This document shows, piece after piece, positions 1 to 9,150 of a stretch of 64,000 nucleotides of DNA. The DNA is from an uncultured Bacilli bacterium (GTDB lineage: Bacteria; Bacillota_I; Bacilli_A; RF39; UBA660), in NCBI GenBank assembly GCA_934096235.1, contig CAKOLO010000002.1, forward strand, positions 372,001-436,000, written 5' to 3'. The notes below the pieces were generated by a model. That model searched no databases. It was not told the origin of the DNA and saw only the letters and a list, made by a program, of their open reading frames with translations. Within the stretch, counting starts at the first letter, position 1, and the number at the start of each line of letters is the position of its first letter. The position numbers and the translations under genes are program-made.

Positions 1-1
1 G

Positions 2-640
2 GTTGGAGATACTGTGTTTACTATTGGGTCTCCGATAAGTGTTGATTATGCTGGAACTGTTACTCGTGGAATATTAAGTGGTAAGAATAGAATGGTTGCT
101 GTTTCTGTTAATAATTCAAGTTCAAGCGATTGGATTATGAATGTTATGCAAACAGATGCTGCTATAAATCCTGGTAATAGTGGTGGCCCACTTTGTAATG
201 TTAATGGTGAAGTAATTGGTGTTAATTCAATGAAAATAGTTAAATCTGAAATAGAGGGTATTGGATTTGCTATTCCAATTGAAGATGCAATTGAATATGC
301 TAAATTGATAATAAGTGGTGAAAAAATACAAAGAGCATATTTAGGTATAAGTATGATTGATTTAACAGTTTCAACTCAATATTTGAAACAACAAGGTATA
401 ACTTTAGATAAGAGTATTACTAGTGGTGTTGTAGTAGTTAGTACTGAAAAAAATGGTCCTAGTGCTAAAGCTGGACTTGAAAAAGGTGATGTTGTTGTTA
501 AAATAGGTGAATATGATGTAACTAGTGTTGCCGAATTAAGATACTATTTATATAAATATAAACCTAAAGATACAGTTGAAATTAAAGTTATAAGGGGTAA
601 AACAAATAAAGTATTTAAAGTTACTTTGGGAGCTAATTAA
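2..640 (+). CDS. HtrA/DegP-family serine protease with PDZ domain (5' partial)
   Basis: This is the 3' part of a trypsin-like serine protease of the HtrA family, which degrades or chaperones misfolded envelope proteins. The frame is open from base 2, and the leading residues VGDTVFTIGSP match the family's VGD..AIG.P block, so the real start lies outside the window. The catalytic-serine motif NPGNSGGPL is visible in the first third. The C-terminal ~100 residues form a PDZ domain with the typical GPSAKAGLEKGDVVVKI core. The catalytic His and Asp and any membrane anchor are upstream and cannot be seen. The gene ends at a hairpin terminator that begins inside its last codons. Confidence 0.9.
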   Translation, partial: VGDTVFTIGSPISVDYAGTVTRGILSGKNRMVAVSVNNSSSSDWIMNVMQTDAAINPGNSGGPLCNVNGEVIGVNSMKIVKSEIEGIGFAIPIEDAIEYAKLIISGEKIQRAYLGISMIDLTVSTQYLKQQGITLDKSITSGVVVVSTEKNGPSAKAGLEKGDVVVKIGEYDVTSVAELRYYLYKYKPKDTVEIKVIRGKTNKVFKVTLGAN

Positions 641-653
641 TTGCTCCTTTTTT
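629..653 (+). terminator. Rho-independent terminator after htrA
   Basis: The 5-bp arms GGAGC and GCTCC flank a 9-base A+T loop and are followed by six T. The left arm overlaps the end of the protease gene. Confidence 0.75.
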
Positions 654-709
654 CTTGATAAAAAGCATATAATCTTATATAATTGTATATATAATAAAGG
701 GTTGGTAAG

Positions 710-3355
710 ATGAAAAAAGATTATGAATATTTAGATAGCAAGAAGGTTTTAAAAGAACTTAAAACTTCGCTTAATGGTTTGAATGAAAAAGAAGCAAAGC
801 ATAGACTTAAAAATTATGGTTTAAATGAATTGCCTAAGGAAAAACAAAAGACTATATTTAAAGTGTTTTTAGAGTCTATTAACGACCCTATAATATATGT
901 TTTAGTAGTTGCATCTATTCTATCTTTTATAGTTGGTGAAGCATTGGATGGACTAGCAATTATATTCATTATTATGGTAGATGCTGTTGTTTCAACTATT
1001 CAAGAAATTAAGGCTGAAAAAAATAGTGAAGCACTTAAAAATCTTATTAAAGTTAAAGTTAAGGTTGTGCGTGAAAATAAGCATTATGAAATTGATTCAT
1101 CATATTTGGTACCTGGAGATATAATTATTGTTGAACCTGGAACTAAGGTGTCTTGTGATGCTAGAGTTATAAATTCAAATAATCTTACTGTTGATGAGTC
1201 AGTTCTTACTGGAGAAAGTATTGGTGTTTTTAAAAATAATGAATCTTCTTCACTAGGAGATGATAATAAAAAGTGTATGTTGTATGCTGGTACTTCTATA
1301 TTGACTGGTAGAGCTATTGCTGTTGTTACAGCAACTGGTATAGATACTGAAGTTGGAAAAATTGCTGAGAAGGTTACTACTACTGAAGAGAGTAAGTCAC
1401 CATTAACAATTAGAATGGAAAAGTTTTCTAAACAAATTACTTTATTAATAGTAGGTATTTCAATTATTATTGGTTGTGTTCTTATATATAAAGAGTATCA
1501 TTTTATGAATATATTCTTGGCTGTTGTTGCTCTTGCAGTATCTGCGATGCCTGAAGGACTTCCATTATCATTAACTTTAGCACTTACTATTGGATCAAAT
1601 AAAATGGGTAAGAGAAATGTTATTGTTAAGAAATTAAACTCAGTAGAAAGTCTTGGCAGTTGTACTGTTATTGCTAGTGATAAAACAGGAACTTTAACTG
1701 TAAATGAACAAACTGCTAAGAAAATATTACTTCCTAATGGCGAAACTTTCTTAATAGATGGAAATGGTTATAATGACTCTGGAAAGGTTGTTCCGGTAGG
1801 GGATGCTAATATAGCTAATGCTAAATATATTGCAACTCTTGGTGTTATAAATAATGAATCTATGCTTGAAAAAGTTAAGGGCAAATGGGATAAGTTTGGT
1901 GATTCAATAGATATAGCTTTCTTATCTCTTGGTAGAAAACTTGGAATACACAATTCAGAATTTAAGAAAGTATATGATATACCATATGAATCAGAGAAAA
2001 AATATAGTGCAGTATTCTATAGGATAGATGGAGATGTTCTATGTACTGCTAAAGGTTCTGTGGAAACAATACTAGAATTTTGTAAATATAGTTATGAAGA
2101 TGGGGAAAAGGTAAAATTAAATAAAGAAAAAATATTAAAACAAAATGAAGAGTTAGCATCTAGTGGATATAGAGTTATTGCGTTGTGTGATGGAGATGTT
2201 CCATTAAAAGAAAAATATGGTGAAGGTGATGTTAAGAATCTAAATTTTATAGGATTAGTTGGATTTATAGATCCAGTTAGAAAAGAAGCAGTAGGTGCAA
2301 TAAAGAAGTGTAAGACTGCTGGTATAAAGGTTCTTATGATTACTGGGGATCATGCATTAACTGCTTATGCAATTGCTAAAGATTTAAATATAGTTAGTAG
2401 TAAAGAAGAAGTCGTTACTGGAAGTGATTTGGATTTTTATTCAGATAGTGATGAAAAGTTTGATAGATTTGTAGAGGGTAAAAAGGTATTTGCTAGGGTT
2501 ACTCCTTTACAAAAATTAAAAATTGTTGAATCTTTACAACGTCAAGGTGAATTTGTTGCAGTAACTGGAGATGGTGTAAATGATGCACCTGCAATTAAGG
2601 TTGCTAATATTGGTGTTGCTATGGGAAGTGGAACTGATGTAGCTAAAGAAACTGCTAAGATGATTATAATAGATGATAATTTCTCATCAATAGTTGCAGG
2701 AATTGAAGAAGGGCGTAATGCATACTCAAATATTAGAAAAATATGTTTAATGTTACTTTCTTGTGGACTTGCTGAAGTATTATTCTTTGTATTATCAATT
2801 GCATTTGATTTACCTATGCCTTTAGTTGCAATACAATTATTATGGTTAAATTTAGTAACTGATGGTCTTCAAGATATGGCTCTTTCATTTGAAAGAGAAA
2901 CTGATACAATAATGAAGGAGAAACCTAGAAGTACTAAGGAAAGTTTATTTGAAAAAGAACTTGTTAAACAAATATTTATAAGTGGTCTATTTATAGGAGT
3001 GCTTGTATTTGTTGTATGGTATGTTCTTATTAATAAACTTCACATGGAAGTTGCTCATGCTCGTGGTTATGTATTAGCTCTTATGGTATTTATACAAAAT
3101 ATGCATGTGCTTAATTGTAGAAGTGAAAGTAAGAGTGTATTTGAAAATGGATTTAAACAAAATAAATTTGTGTTATTTACAATAATTGGAACAATATTAT
3201 TACAAATGATAGTTATGGAAGTGCCAGTGTTATCTAAATTCTTACAAACATATGATGTACCTAATTTACATTTAGTAATATTATTTATGTTATCGCTTCC
3301 AATTATATTTGTAATGGAAATGTATAAGTATGCAAAAAAGAATAAAAACAAATAA
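710..3355 (+). CDS. Calcium-type P-type ATPase (cation-transporting)
   Basis: An 881-residue P2-type cation pump that uses ATP to move Ca2+ out of the cytoplasm. Visible in order are the N-terminal cation-ATPase domain, the actuator motif LTGES, the PEGLP motif of transmembrane segment 4, the phosphorylation site DKTGT (Asp about residue 324), the hinge GDGVNDAPA, and NLVTDG in segment 6. The Glu of PEGLP and the Asn and Asp of NLVTDG are the ligands expected of Ca2+ (SERCA/PMCA-like) pumps rather than heavy-metal pumps. The length is normal for the family. It stands alone after the htrA terminator; the ribosome-binding site (GGGTTGG) is weak. Exact ion specificity cannot be proven from sequence. 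Confidence 0.9.
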   Translation: MKKDYEYLDSKKVLKELKTSLNGLNEKEAKHRLKNYGLNELPKEKQKTIFKVFLESINDPIIYVLVVASILSFIVGEALDGLAIIFIIMVDAVVSTIQEIKAEKNSEALKNLIKVKVKVVRENKHYEIDSSYLVPGDIIIVEPGTKVSCDARVINSNNLTVDESVLTGESIGVFKNNESSSLGDDNKKCMLYAGTSILTGRAIAVVTATGIDTEVGKIAEKVTTTEESKSPLTIRMEKFSKQITLLIVGISIIIGCVLIYKEYHFMNIFLAVVALAVSAMPEGLPLSLTLALTIGSNKMGKRNVIVKKLNSVESLGSCTVIASDKTGTLTVNEQTAKKILLPNGETFLIDGNGYNDSGKVVPVGDANIANAKYIATLGVINNESMLEKVKGKWDKFGDSIDIAFLSLGRKLGIHNSEFKKVYDIPYESEKKYSAVFYRIDGDVLCTAKGSVETILEFCKYSYEDGEKVKLNKEKILKQNEELASSGYRVIALCDGDVPLKEKYGEGDVKNLNFIGLVGFIDPVRKEAVGAIKKCKTAGIKVLMITGDHALTAYAIAKDLNIVSSKEEVVTGSDLDFYSDSDEKFDRFVEGKKVFARVTPLQKLKIVESLQRQGEFVAVTGDGVNDAPAIKVANIGVAMGSGTDVAKETAKMIIIDDNFSSIVAGIEEGRNAYSNIRKICLMLLSCGLAEVLFFVLSIAFDLPMPLVAIQLLWLNLVTDGLQDMALSFERETDTIMKEKPRSTKESLFEKELVKQIFISGLFIGVLVFVVWYVLINKLHMEVAHARGYVLALMVFIQNMHVLNCRSESKSVFENGFKQNKFVLFTIIGTILLQMIVMEVPVLSKFLQTYDVPNLHLVILFMLSLPIIFVMEMYKYAKKNKNK

Positions 3356-3361
3356 TCTTTA

Positions 3362-3370
3362 TGATATAAT
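3362..3370 (+). promoter_or_regulatory. Extended -10 promoter element (TGATATAAT)
   Basis: A TG-n-TATAAT extended -10 element lies 20 bases before the start of the next gene. The same nonamer occurs upstream of several other genes in this window, which makes a chance match less likely. Confidence 0.6.
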
Positions 3371-3390
3371 AATTAATGGGAGAAGAAAAT

Positions 3391-4845
3391 ATGAAGAAGA
3401 ATATATTAATGTTAATTAATGGATTTGGTGTAGAACAAAAAGATTCCTATGATATATATTCAGCTGAATTAATGCCTAATATGGATAAACTAACTAAAGA
3501 AGGATTGTTTTCTTCTTTAAGTAGTAGGGATTTGGATTATAAAAGTGGATATAGAAGTTTTAGTATAGGTATTCAAGAACCATTATCTTATAGTATAGTT
3601 GAAAATGCGTTATCTAATGATTCGTTTAAGGATGCACAAATACTTAAATATTTATATTCACAATTAGGAACAGAAAGTGAAACTAAATTACATATATTTT
3701 GTTTTTGGGATAATAATAGAACTATTGAACAATTATTAACATATATAAAAGATATGAAATTACATATTAAAACTAAAATATTTATACATTTAGTTATGAC
3801 TCAACAATCACTTAATGATTATAAAGATATGGATAGATGTTTTACTACACTAAACTATGAACTTGGTGAACAAGTAAAATTGGGTGTAGTAAGTGGTGAA
3901 ACTCATTTAGAAAATTTACTTGCATTTAAAGATTTCATTAAAACATTAGCAACTGAGGCTGGTGAAAAGTGGAAAGATTTAAGTAAAAAGACAGATGTTT
4001 TATTACAAACAAAAACAATACCAACAAAAGCTAGAACTTTTGCGGTTAATTCAGGTTTTGGAATTAATGATGGTGATTATTTCTTATTCTTTAATTATTC
4101 TAATATAGATGTTACTAGATATTTAAAAGAGTTAGATGTTCAAAGATATAGAAAGTTAGATTCAAGTACTATAAAAGCTTATTCATTATTTCCAGTTAAA
4201 TGTGAAGTAAGACAAATACCTTATATGTTTAATTTTGCTGTTTCATCTACTTATGCTTTAAAATCTTTAGAATCTATTGGAGCCAAAGCGTTGATATTAG
4301 CTGAAAAAGATAAGTGTCCATATATAAATTATTATATGACTGGACTTAGAAACACAATAAGTGAAAGCATTAAGTATTTATCTGTAGATGATGGATTTAT
4401 ATATGATCCTGATAAATTAATACAAACATTAAAAGTGTATCCTCAAGAAATGATAATAATAAATTATGAAATTGAGACATGTAAAAATGTTGATGAAATA
4501 GAAGAAAGACTTAAAAAGATTGATGTTGTTATTGGAAAAGTAGCTGAGTTTACTTTAACTAATAACTATGGATTATTTGTATCTTCACTATATGGTATTG
4601 AAAAAGAAATGTATAATCTTAAACATGAGTTATGTAAGGTTAATTTTTCTGTTAGAGTACCAGTAGTTGCTTATGATAAAGGATTACCTGGAGGTACATA
4701 TAAAATAGATGAAGGAACAACAAATGATTTATTGAATGCAATGATACATAATATAAATCCTATGTTTGAAAATACTGGTATAATTAAGAGAAAATCAAAT
4801 ATTATGTCAATATTCTTTAAAAAACCTAAGGGGGATAAGAAATGA
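3391..4845 (+). CDS. Degenerate iPGM-like (alkaline phosphatase superfamily) protein, probable pseudoenzyme
   Basis: This 484-residue protein aligns by eye along its whole length with the cofactor-independent phosphoglycerate mutase encoded at 50311. The metal and catalytic residues are gone. Asp10 of ILDGFG is Asn (LINGFG). The nucleophile block SGNSE is replaced by SGYRSFS. ITDGRD has become MTQQSLND and NYRPER has become NYSNID. The second-metal block NPDMVAHTG is lost, and TSDHG is SSLYG. It should therefore not be a mutase. The start at 3391 was chosen because GGGAGAAG precedes it at good spacing; an upstream ATG at 3376 lies inside that ribosome-binding site. Its stop overlaps the next start (ATGA), giving an operon with the RDD protein and rpiB. 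Its function is unknown; a binding or regulatory role is inference. Confidence 0.75.
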   Translation: MKKNILMLINGFGVEQKDSYDIYSAELMPNMDKLTKEGLFSSLSSRDLDYKSGYRSFSIGIQEPLSYSIVENALSNDSFKDAQILKYLYSQLGTESETKLHIFCFWDNNRTIEQLLTYIKDMKLHIKTKIFIHLVMTQQSLNDYKDMDRCFTTLNYELGEQVKLGVVSGETHLENLLAFKDFIKTLATEAGEKWKDLSKKTDVLLQTKTIPTKARTFAVNSGFGINDGDYFLFFNYSNIDVTRYLKELDVQRYRKLDSSTIKAYSLFPVKCEVRQIPYMFNFAVSSTYALKSLESIGAKALILAEKDKCPYINYYMTGLRNTISESIKYLSVDDGFIYDPDKLIQTLKVYPQEMIIINYEIETCKNVDEIEERLKKIDVVIGKVAEFTLTNNYGLFVSSLYGIEKEMYNLKHELCKVNFSVRVPVVAYDKGLPGGTYKIDEGTTNDLLNAMIHNINPMFENTGIIKRKSNIMSIFFKKPKGDKK

Positions 4846-5519
4846 AAAAAACAACTATAAGAAGACTTGGTGCTTATATAATGGATATGTTTATAGTAGC
4901 ACTAATAAGTTCGTTATTTGTAAAAATAGAATTTATTAATCCTAAATATGATGAATATCAAAAAGTATATAATGATTATATAAATTATACTTCTGAAATA
5001 AAGGATATAAAAGATATAGAAAATGATAGTAAATTAACTGATTTTTCTTACGATTTAGCTAAGACTGGTGTTGCGACTAGTATAATTTCATTAATTGTTA
5101 CTACATTATATTTTGTAGGTTTTCAATATTTAAATAGAGGTCAAACTCTTGGTAAGAAAGTATTTAAAATAAAGGTAGTAGATGGTGAAAATAAAAGAGT
5201 TAAGTTATATCAATTATTAGTTAGAAGTTTACTTATAAACAGTATATTAACATCATTAATATCTATATTAGCTGTTTCATTCTTAAGTAGAAATACATAT
5301 TTTAATGTTACTCAATATACTCAATTATTTGATGTTACAGTTATATGTGCTTCATTTATACTTATGATGTTTAGAGAAGATGGAAAAGGTCTTCATGATT
5401 TACTTATGGGTACTAATGTAGTATTTGATGAAGTAGAAGAAAATACTATTAAAGATGCTAAAGTAGTAGAAAAAGAAGAAAAAGCATCAAAGAAAAAAAC
5501 TACTAGAAAGGAGAAATAA
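4842..5519 (+). CDS. RDD-family membrane protein
   Basis: A 225-residue integral membrane protein with the RDD-domain pattern: RRLGAYIMDMFI in the first helix, then RGQTLGKKVFKIKVV in the loop after the second. About four hydrophobic segments are visible (around residues 8-27, 75-95, 125-148 and 160-178). The last 35 residues are a highly charged Lys/Glu tail. RDD proteins are poorly understood; some are linked to ion transport. It overlaps the previous stop by 4 bases and the next start by 1 base, so it is co-translated with its neighbours. Confidence 0.85.
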   Translation: MKKTTIRRLGAYIMDMFIVALISSLFVKIEFINPKYDEYQKVYNDYINYTSEIKDIKDIENDSKLTDFSYDLAKTGVATSIISLIVTTLYFVGFQYLNRGQTLGKKVFKIKVVDGENKRVKLYQLLVRSLLINSILTSLISILAVSFLSRNTYFNVTQYTQLFDVTVICASFILMMFREDGKGLHDLLMGTNVVFDEVEENTIKDAKVVEKEEKASKKKTTRKEK

Positions 5520-5950
5520 TGAAGATAGGTATAGCTAATGATCATCATGGTGTGGAAGTAAAAAATAAAATAATGAATTATCTACACGAAAAAGGTATTG
5601 AGTGTGTAAATTTTGGCACTAATGATAAAGAAAGTGTTGATTATGTTGAATATGCTGTAAAGTTATGTACAGCAATAAATGAAAAGAAAGTTGATTTAGG
5701 TATATTAATATGTGGTACTGGAATTGGAATGAGTATTGCAGCTAATAAAATAAAAGGAATTAGATGCGGTAAGGTTACTACTCCCCGTGAAGCTGCACTT
5801 ACAAAAGAACATAATATGGCTAATGTAATATCTCTTTCTGAATATACTGAGAATGTAGAAGAAATAGTAGATGCATTTATTAATACTAAAAATTCTACAG
5901 AAGAAAGACATATTAGAAGAATAGAAGAAATAAGTGAATTAGAGGGATAA
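5519..5950 (+). CDS. rpiB: Ribose-5-phosphate isomerase B / LacAB-RpiB family sugar-phosphate isomerase
   Basis: A 143-residue enzyme of the RpiB/LacAB fold that interconverts ribose 5-phosphate and ribulose 5-phosphate in the pentose phosphate pathway. Signatures are the N-terminal NDHHG (usually SDHAG), the catalytic-cysteine loop ICGTGIGMSIAANK, and KEHNMANV near residue 100. Its length is typical. A galactose-6-phosphate isomerase subunit is possible, but LacA and LacB normally occur as a pair and only one copy is here. The start overlaps the previous stop by one base (TAATG). Confidence 0.88.
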   Translation: MKIGIANDHHGVEVKNKIMNYLHEKGIECVNFGTNDKESVDYVEYAVKLCTAINEKKVDLGILICGTGIGMSIAANKIKGIRCGKVTTPREAALTKEHNMANVISLSEYTENVEEIVDAFINTKNSTEERHIRRIEEISELEG

Positions 5951-5951
5951 T

Positions 5952-6347
5952 ATGAATAAAAGTTTATTAAAAATATCTGGTATTATATCTATAGTTTTAG
6001 GTATAATATGTTGTCTTACAATATTTGGAGCTATAATTGGTGTCCCACTTATAATAGGTGGTAATAAAATAAAAGATATGGCTAATTTAAGTGATCAAGA
6101 ACTTTTACAACAAAAGGATACAATACTTATATGGATGGTTGTATTCTTAGTATTTAATCAAATAAGTGGTATTTTACTATTAATATTCTATATTGATATG
6201 GATGGAAGCATAAGTAGTTCATTTAAAGGTAATAACAATAATGATAATAAATATGATGAACTTGAAAAACTTAAGAAGCTATATGATGATAAGGTTTTAA
6301 CTAAAGAAGAGTTTGAAACTGAAAAAGAAAAAATACTTAATAAATAA
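5952..6347 (+). CDS. Small membrane protein with C-terminal SHOCT domain
   Basis: This 131-residue protein has two or three hydrophobic segments (about residues 6-38 and 56-82), a short Asn/Asp-rich linker, and a C-terminal SHOCT motif (LEKLKKLYDDKVLTKEEFETEKEKIL). SHOCT domains are short oligomerisation modules often appended to membrane proteins. It starts one base after the rpiB stop, so it is the last gene of the 3391-6347 operon, which ends at a clear hairpin terminator. No specific function can be given. Confidence 0.8.
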   Translation: MNKSLLKISGIISIVLGIICCLTIFGAIIGVPLIIGGNKIKDMANLSDQELLQQKDTILIWMVVFLVFNQISGILLLIFYIDMDGSISSSFKGNNNNDNKYDELEKLKKLYDDKVLTKEEFETEKEKILNK

Positions 6348-6372
6348 CATTATAGAAATATAATGTTTTTTT
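6346..6372 (+). terminator. Rho-independent terminator of the rpiB operon
   Basis: Nine-bp arms AACATTATA and TATAATGTT around a GAAA tetraloop, followed by a T run. The left arm overlaps the stop codon of the SHOCT gene. Confidence 0.85.
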
Positions 6373-6421
6373 ATGAATAAAAATTATAAAAAGGTTCACT
6401 CTATTATTAGGAGAGTGAAAA

Positions 6422-7054
6422 ATGAGTAAATATTCTAAAATATTATTGCCAACATTTTATATTGGCATAGTTGCTGTAATGGTTTTATGTGTTATGCTAG
6501 TTGTATCTGGTGTTAAAACATTTTTAGTTGAAAGAGAGGATATGAAATATACTCTTGATAATGTATTTGATGATAATACAAAGACTGTTGTTAAAACGCA
6601 AAACAATAACATTATTAAACCTTTTATAGCAGAAACTGTTAAAGTAGGAAAGTATTTTTATGATTTTGAGTCTGATGAAAAGAAACAACAAAGCTCATTA
6701 ATATTATTTGAAGATACTTATATGCAAAACAATGGTGTTGATTATGTTGATACTAAAGAATTTGATATAGTATCTATACTTGATGGTGAAGTTGTTTCTG
6801 TTGAAGATAGTGAAGTTTATGGTAAAGTAGTAACTATTAAACATAATGATAACTTAAAGTCTGTATATTCTAATGTATCAGGTGTACTTGTGAATGTTGG
6901 GTATAAGATTAGTCAGGGTGAGGTATTTGCGATGAGTAGTAAATCTAAATTTAATACTGAAGATGAATCAATGTTGCATTTTGAAGTATATTATAAGGGT
7001 AGTGCTATTGATCCTGAGAATATGTATACTATGACAGTTAGTGATTTTGAATAA
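6422..7054 (+). CDS. Degenerate M23 peptidase-fold protein (SpoIIQ-like)
   Basis: A 210-residue protein with one N-terminal transmembrane helix (residues about 8-33) and an external LytM/M23 fold in residues 95-205. The zinc ligands of active M23 enzymes are incomplete. The block normally reading H-x-GVDY has Asn before GVDY (QNNGVDY), and the final HxH is MLH (ESMLHFEV). Loss of a ligand together with this architecture recalls SpoIIQ, the forespore-membrane protein that pairs with SpoIIIAH, though short M23 scaffolds also occur outside sporulation. It is a single-gene unit between two terminators. GGAGAG precedes the ATG. Similarity to SpoIIQ is inference. Confidence 0.65.
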   Translation: MSKYSKILLPTFYIGIVAVMVLCVMLVVSGVKTFLVEREDMKYTLDNVFDDNTKTVVKTQNNNIIKPFIAETVKVGKYFYDFESDEKKQQSSLILFEDTYMQNNGVDYVDTKEFDIVSILDGEVVSVEDSEVYGKVVTIKHNDNLKSVYSNVSGVLVNVGYKISQGEVFAMSSKSKFNTEDESMLHFEVYYKGSAIDPENMYTMTVSDFE

Positions 7055-7075
7055 GGATATGAAATATCCTTTTTT
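7053..7075 (+). terminator. Rho-independent terminator
   Basis: AAGGATA and TATCCTT arms with a 5-base loop and a T run. It overlaps the stop codon of the M23-like gene. Confidence 0.85.
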
Positions 7076-7087
7076 CTTGGCTTTTCA

Positions 7088-7116
7088 TTGAAAATGTAAT
7101 GTTAGAGTGGTATTAT
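7088..7116 (+). promoter_or_regulatory. Sigma-A promoter for agrA-agrC
   Basis: TTGAAA, a 17-base spacer and TATTAT, located 30 bases before the agrA start. The spacer contains AAATGTAAT, which recurs at 10011-10019 beside the agrB promoter and could be part of a shared operator. Confidence 0.6.
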
Positions 7117-7145
7117 TAATGTGGATGTATTAAAAGGAGACTATA

Positions 7146-7862
7146 ATGATTAATTATGTAGTTGTGGATGATAATAACATCCATAGAAAAAGAGTAGTTA
7201 ATGCTATTATTAGTAAAATGATGAGTAATCAAATTGATTTTAATATTAAAGAATTTGATGACTATTCTCCTGGACTCTTAAATTATATTAAAGATGAAAG
7301 AAGAAACACGGTGTATATTCTAGATTTAGAATTGCCTAGTGGAGATGGTATCGATATTGCAAGATACATTAGAAATGGTTGTAATAATTGGATTAGCCCT
7401 ATTATAATTGTTACTGCTCATACTTCACTTTATTATGAAGTATATAAGCAAAGATTACAACTACTAGATTTTATTGGCAAGTGTAATTCAGTAGAAGATG
7501 GAATATCTGAGAATATAGATATTTGTCTTAGAATGCTTAGTGTAGAAAGAGTGTATAGATATATTTATAAAAATATTGAAAGAGCTATACCAATTAATAA
7601 TATAGATTATATTATTAGAGAAGGAAGACAAACTAGAATAGTTACTTCTGATAATGATTATTTTCAAAATAGATCAATAAAAGATATAAAGAATGATTTA
7701 CCTGATTATTTTATATATTCAAATAAAGGCGTATTAATAAATTATAAAAATATAGATAAGATTGATTGGAATAATAACAAAGTTTATTTTAAAGATGGAA
7801 AGTCTGATTATTTAGTATCTCGTAGTCATAAGAAGGAGATAATTGAATATGAATTGGTATGA
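7146..7862 (+). CDS. agrA: AgrA-like response regulator (receiver plus LytTR DNA-binding domain)
   Basis: A 238-residue LytTR-family response regulator that, when phosphorylated, should activate the agr promoters. The receiver domain shows the acidic pair VDD (residues 8-9), the phospho-acceptor LDLELPSGDG (Asp60) and IVTAH (Thr). Residues about 140-235 form a LytTR domain with the closing pattern YFIYSNKGVLINYKNI. It is encoded immediately before, and overlaps, the AgrC-like kinase, while agrB and agrD face it on the other strand. In Staphylococcus the order is agrBDCA, so both the order and the orientation differ here. The ribosome-binding site is AAAAGGAG. Confidence 0.88.
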   Translation: MINYVVVDDNNIHRKRVVNAIISKMMSNQIDFNIKEFDDYSPGLLNYIKDERRNTVYILDLELPSGDGIDIARYIRNGCNNWISPIIIVTAHTSLYYEVYKQRLQLLDFIGKCNSVEDGISENIDICLRMLSVERVYRYIYKNIERAIPINNIDYIIREGRQTRIVTSDNDYFQNRSIKDIKNDLPDYFIYSNKGVLINYKNIDKIDWNNNKVYFKDGKSDYLVSRSHKKEIIEYELV

Positions 7863-9150
7863 TTATATTGGTTATTGTTTTGCATCTTTTATGATGGTTT
7901 TTATGTCTTTGTTATGTTATTTTAAAATTGCTAATACAGGCAAAATTTCTTTTGATAAAAAGACTTTTATAATATTAATAGTATCATCTATATTATTAAC
8001 TGTTAACACTTATGCTAATCTAGGTTATTCTAGAGCACTTATTTCATATTTAATAGTTTTATTTTCAACTTATTTAATTACTGATGATTCTTTAAATTAT
8101 GTATTAATAAGAGTTACTATTTATTATTTGTTGCTTTTTGTTTTTGAAATAATATATTCATTGATATTATCTGGTTTTGGATTGTTAAAACCTGGATTAT
8201 TAGATAATTATATAATAATAAAGTCATTATTTTCTTCATTAATAGTTTTATCTATTTATTTGTTTATTTTGATACCATTTGTTAAGAAAATTATAATTAA
8301 GATTACTAATATATTAGATAGACCATTTATTAATAATTTATTTTTCGTTTTATGTATTTTAGTTGTTGCTGGTAATTCGTATAAAGCAATAAATGAATTT
8401 TCTACTGAGCAGTATTTAGATAGTTTATTTTTATTGTGTTTTTTAGCATTATTAGTATATTTAATATTAAGTAATAAGTATAAGGTTATTAAAGAGGTTA
8501 AGAAAACAGAAGAGTTATTGAATACTATTACTGTATATGAGAAAAGAATAGATGAAGATAGAATACTAAGACATGAAATGTTAAATAATTTACTTGCTTT
8601 AAAGAGTTTTGATGAAAAAAATAGTGAAGAATTTAATAAAACTTTAGATGAATTTATTATGTCATGTAGTAATAAATCAGTTGGAATTAAAAATATATAT
8701 AAATTACCTACTGGTTTAAAAGGTATGGTTTATTATAAAATAAATTCATTAGATAATAAAAAATATAATTATAATGTTAATATATCAAAACAAGTTAATA
8801 TTAAATTAGAAAAAGAAAATTATAAAGAATATATTTCATTGTGTAAGATACTTGGTATTATACTTGATAATGCTATTGAAGCATGTGAGAAGACTAAAGA
8901 TAAATTTCTTACTATTGATGTTTATAATGAGAAGGATAATGTTGTTATAGATGTAGAGAATTCATATAAAGATAAAATTTTCGATATTAATTTAATATAT
9001 AAAAAGAATTATTCAAGTAAAGGTAATAATAGAGGACTTGGATTGTATGTTGCTAAAATGTTACTTAAGAATAGTAAATATTTAGAAATGAATCAAGAAA
9101 TAATAAATAATATATTTGTTACTAAAATATATATAAAGCAAAAAATCTAG
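7849..9150 (+). CDS. agrC: AgrC-like membrane sensor histidine kinase
   Basis: A 433-residue sensor kinase. The first ~215 residues contain about six hydrophobic helices forming the peptide-sensing domain. The cytoplasmic part has the HPK10-type H-box RHEMLNN (His242), the N-box DNAIEAC and the G-box NNRGLGLY of a GHKL ATPase. It is the expected receptor for the cyclic peptide made from the agrD product. The start at 7849 was chosen because AAGGAG sits ten bases upstream; a TTG at 7843 is less likely. It overlaps the 3' end of agrA by 14 bases. The gene ends at a palindromic terminator shared with the converging agrBD transcript. Confidence 0.88.
   Translation: MNWYDYIGYCFASFMMVFMSLLCYFKIANTGKISFDKKTFIILIVSSILLTVNTYANLGYSRALISYLIVLFSTYLITDDSLNYVLIRVTIYYLLLFVFEIIYSLILSGFGLLKPGLLDNYIIIKSLFSSLIVLSIYLFILIPFVKKIIIKITNILDRPFINNLFFVLCILVVAGNSYKAINEFSTEQYLDSLFLLCFLALLVYLILSNKYKVIKEVKKTEELLNTITVYEKRIDEDRILRHEMLNNLLALKSFDEKNSEEFNKTLDEFIMSCSNKSVGIKNIYKLPTGLKGMVYYKINSLDNKKYNYNVNISKQVNIKLEKENYKEYISLCKILGIILDNAIEACEKTKDKFLTIDVYNEKDNVVIDVENSYKDKIFDINLIYKKNYSSKGNNRGLGLYVAKMLLKNSKYLEMNQEIINNIFVTKIYIKQKI

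Noticed and set aside
5519..5950. Galactose-6-phosphate isomerase subunit LacA or LacB
   Set aside because: Only one gene of the family is present and no lac or tagatose genes are nearby, so RpiB is the simpler call.
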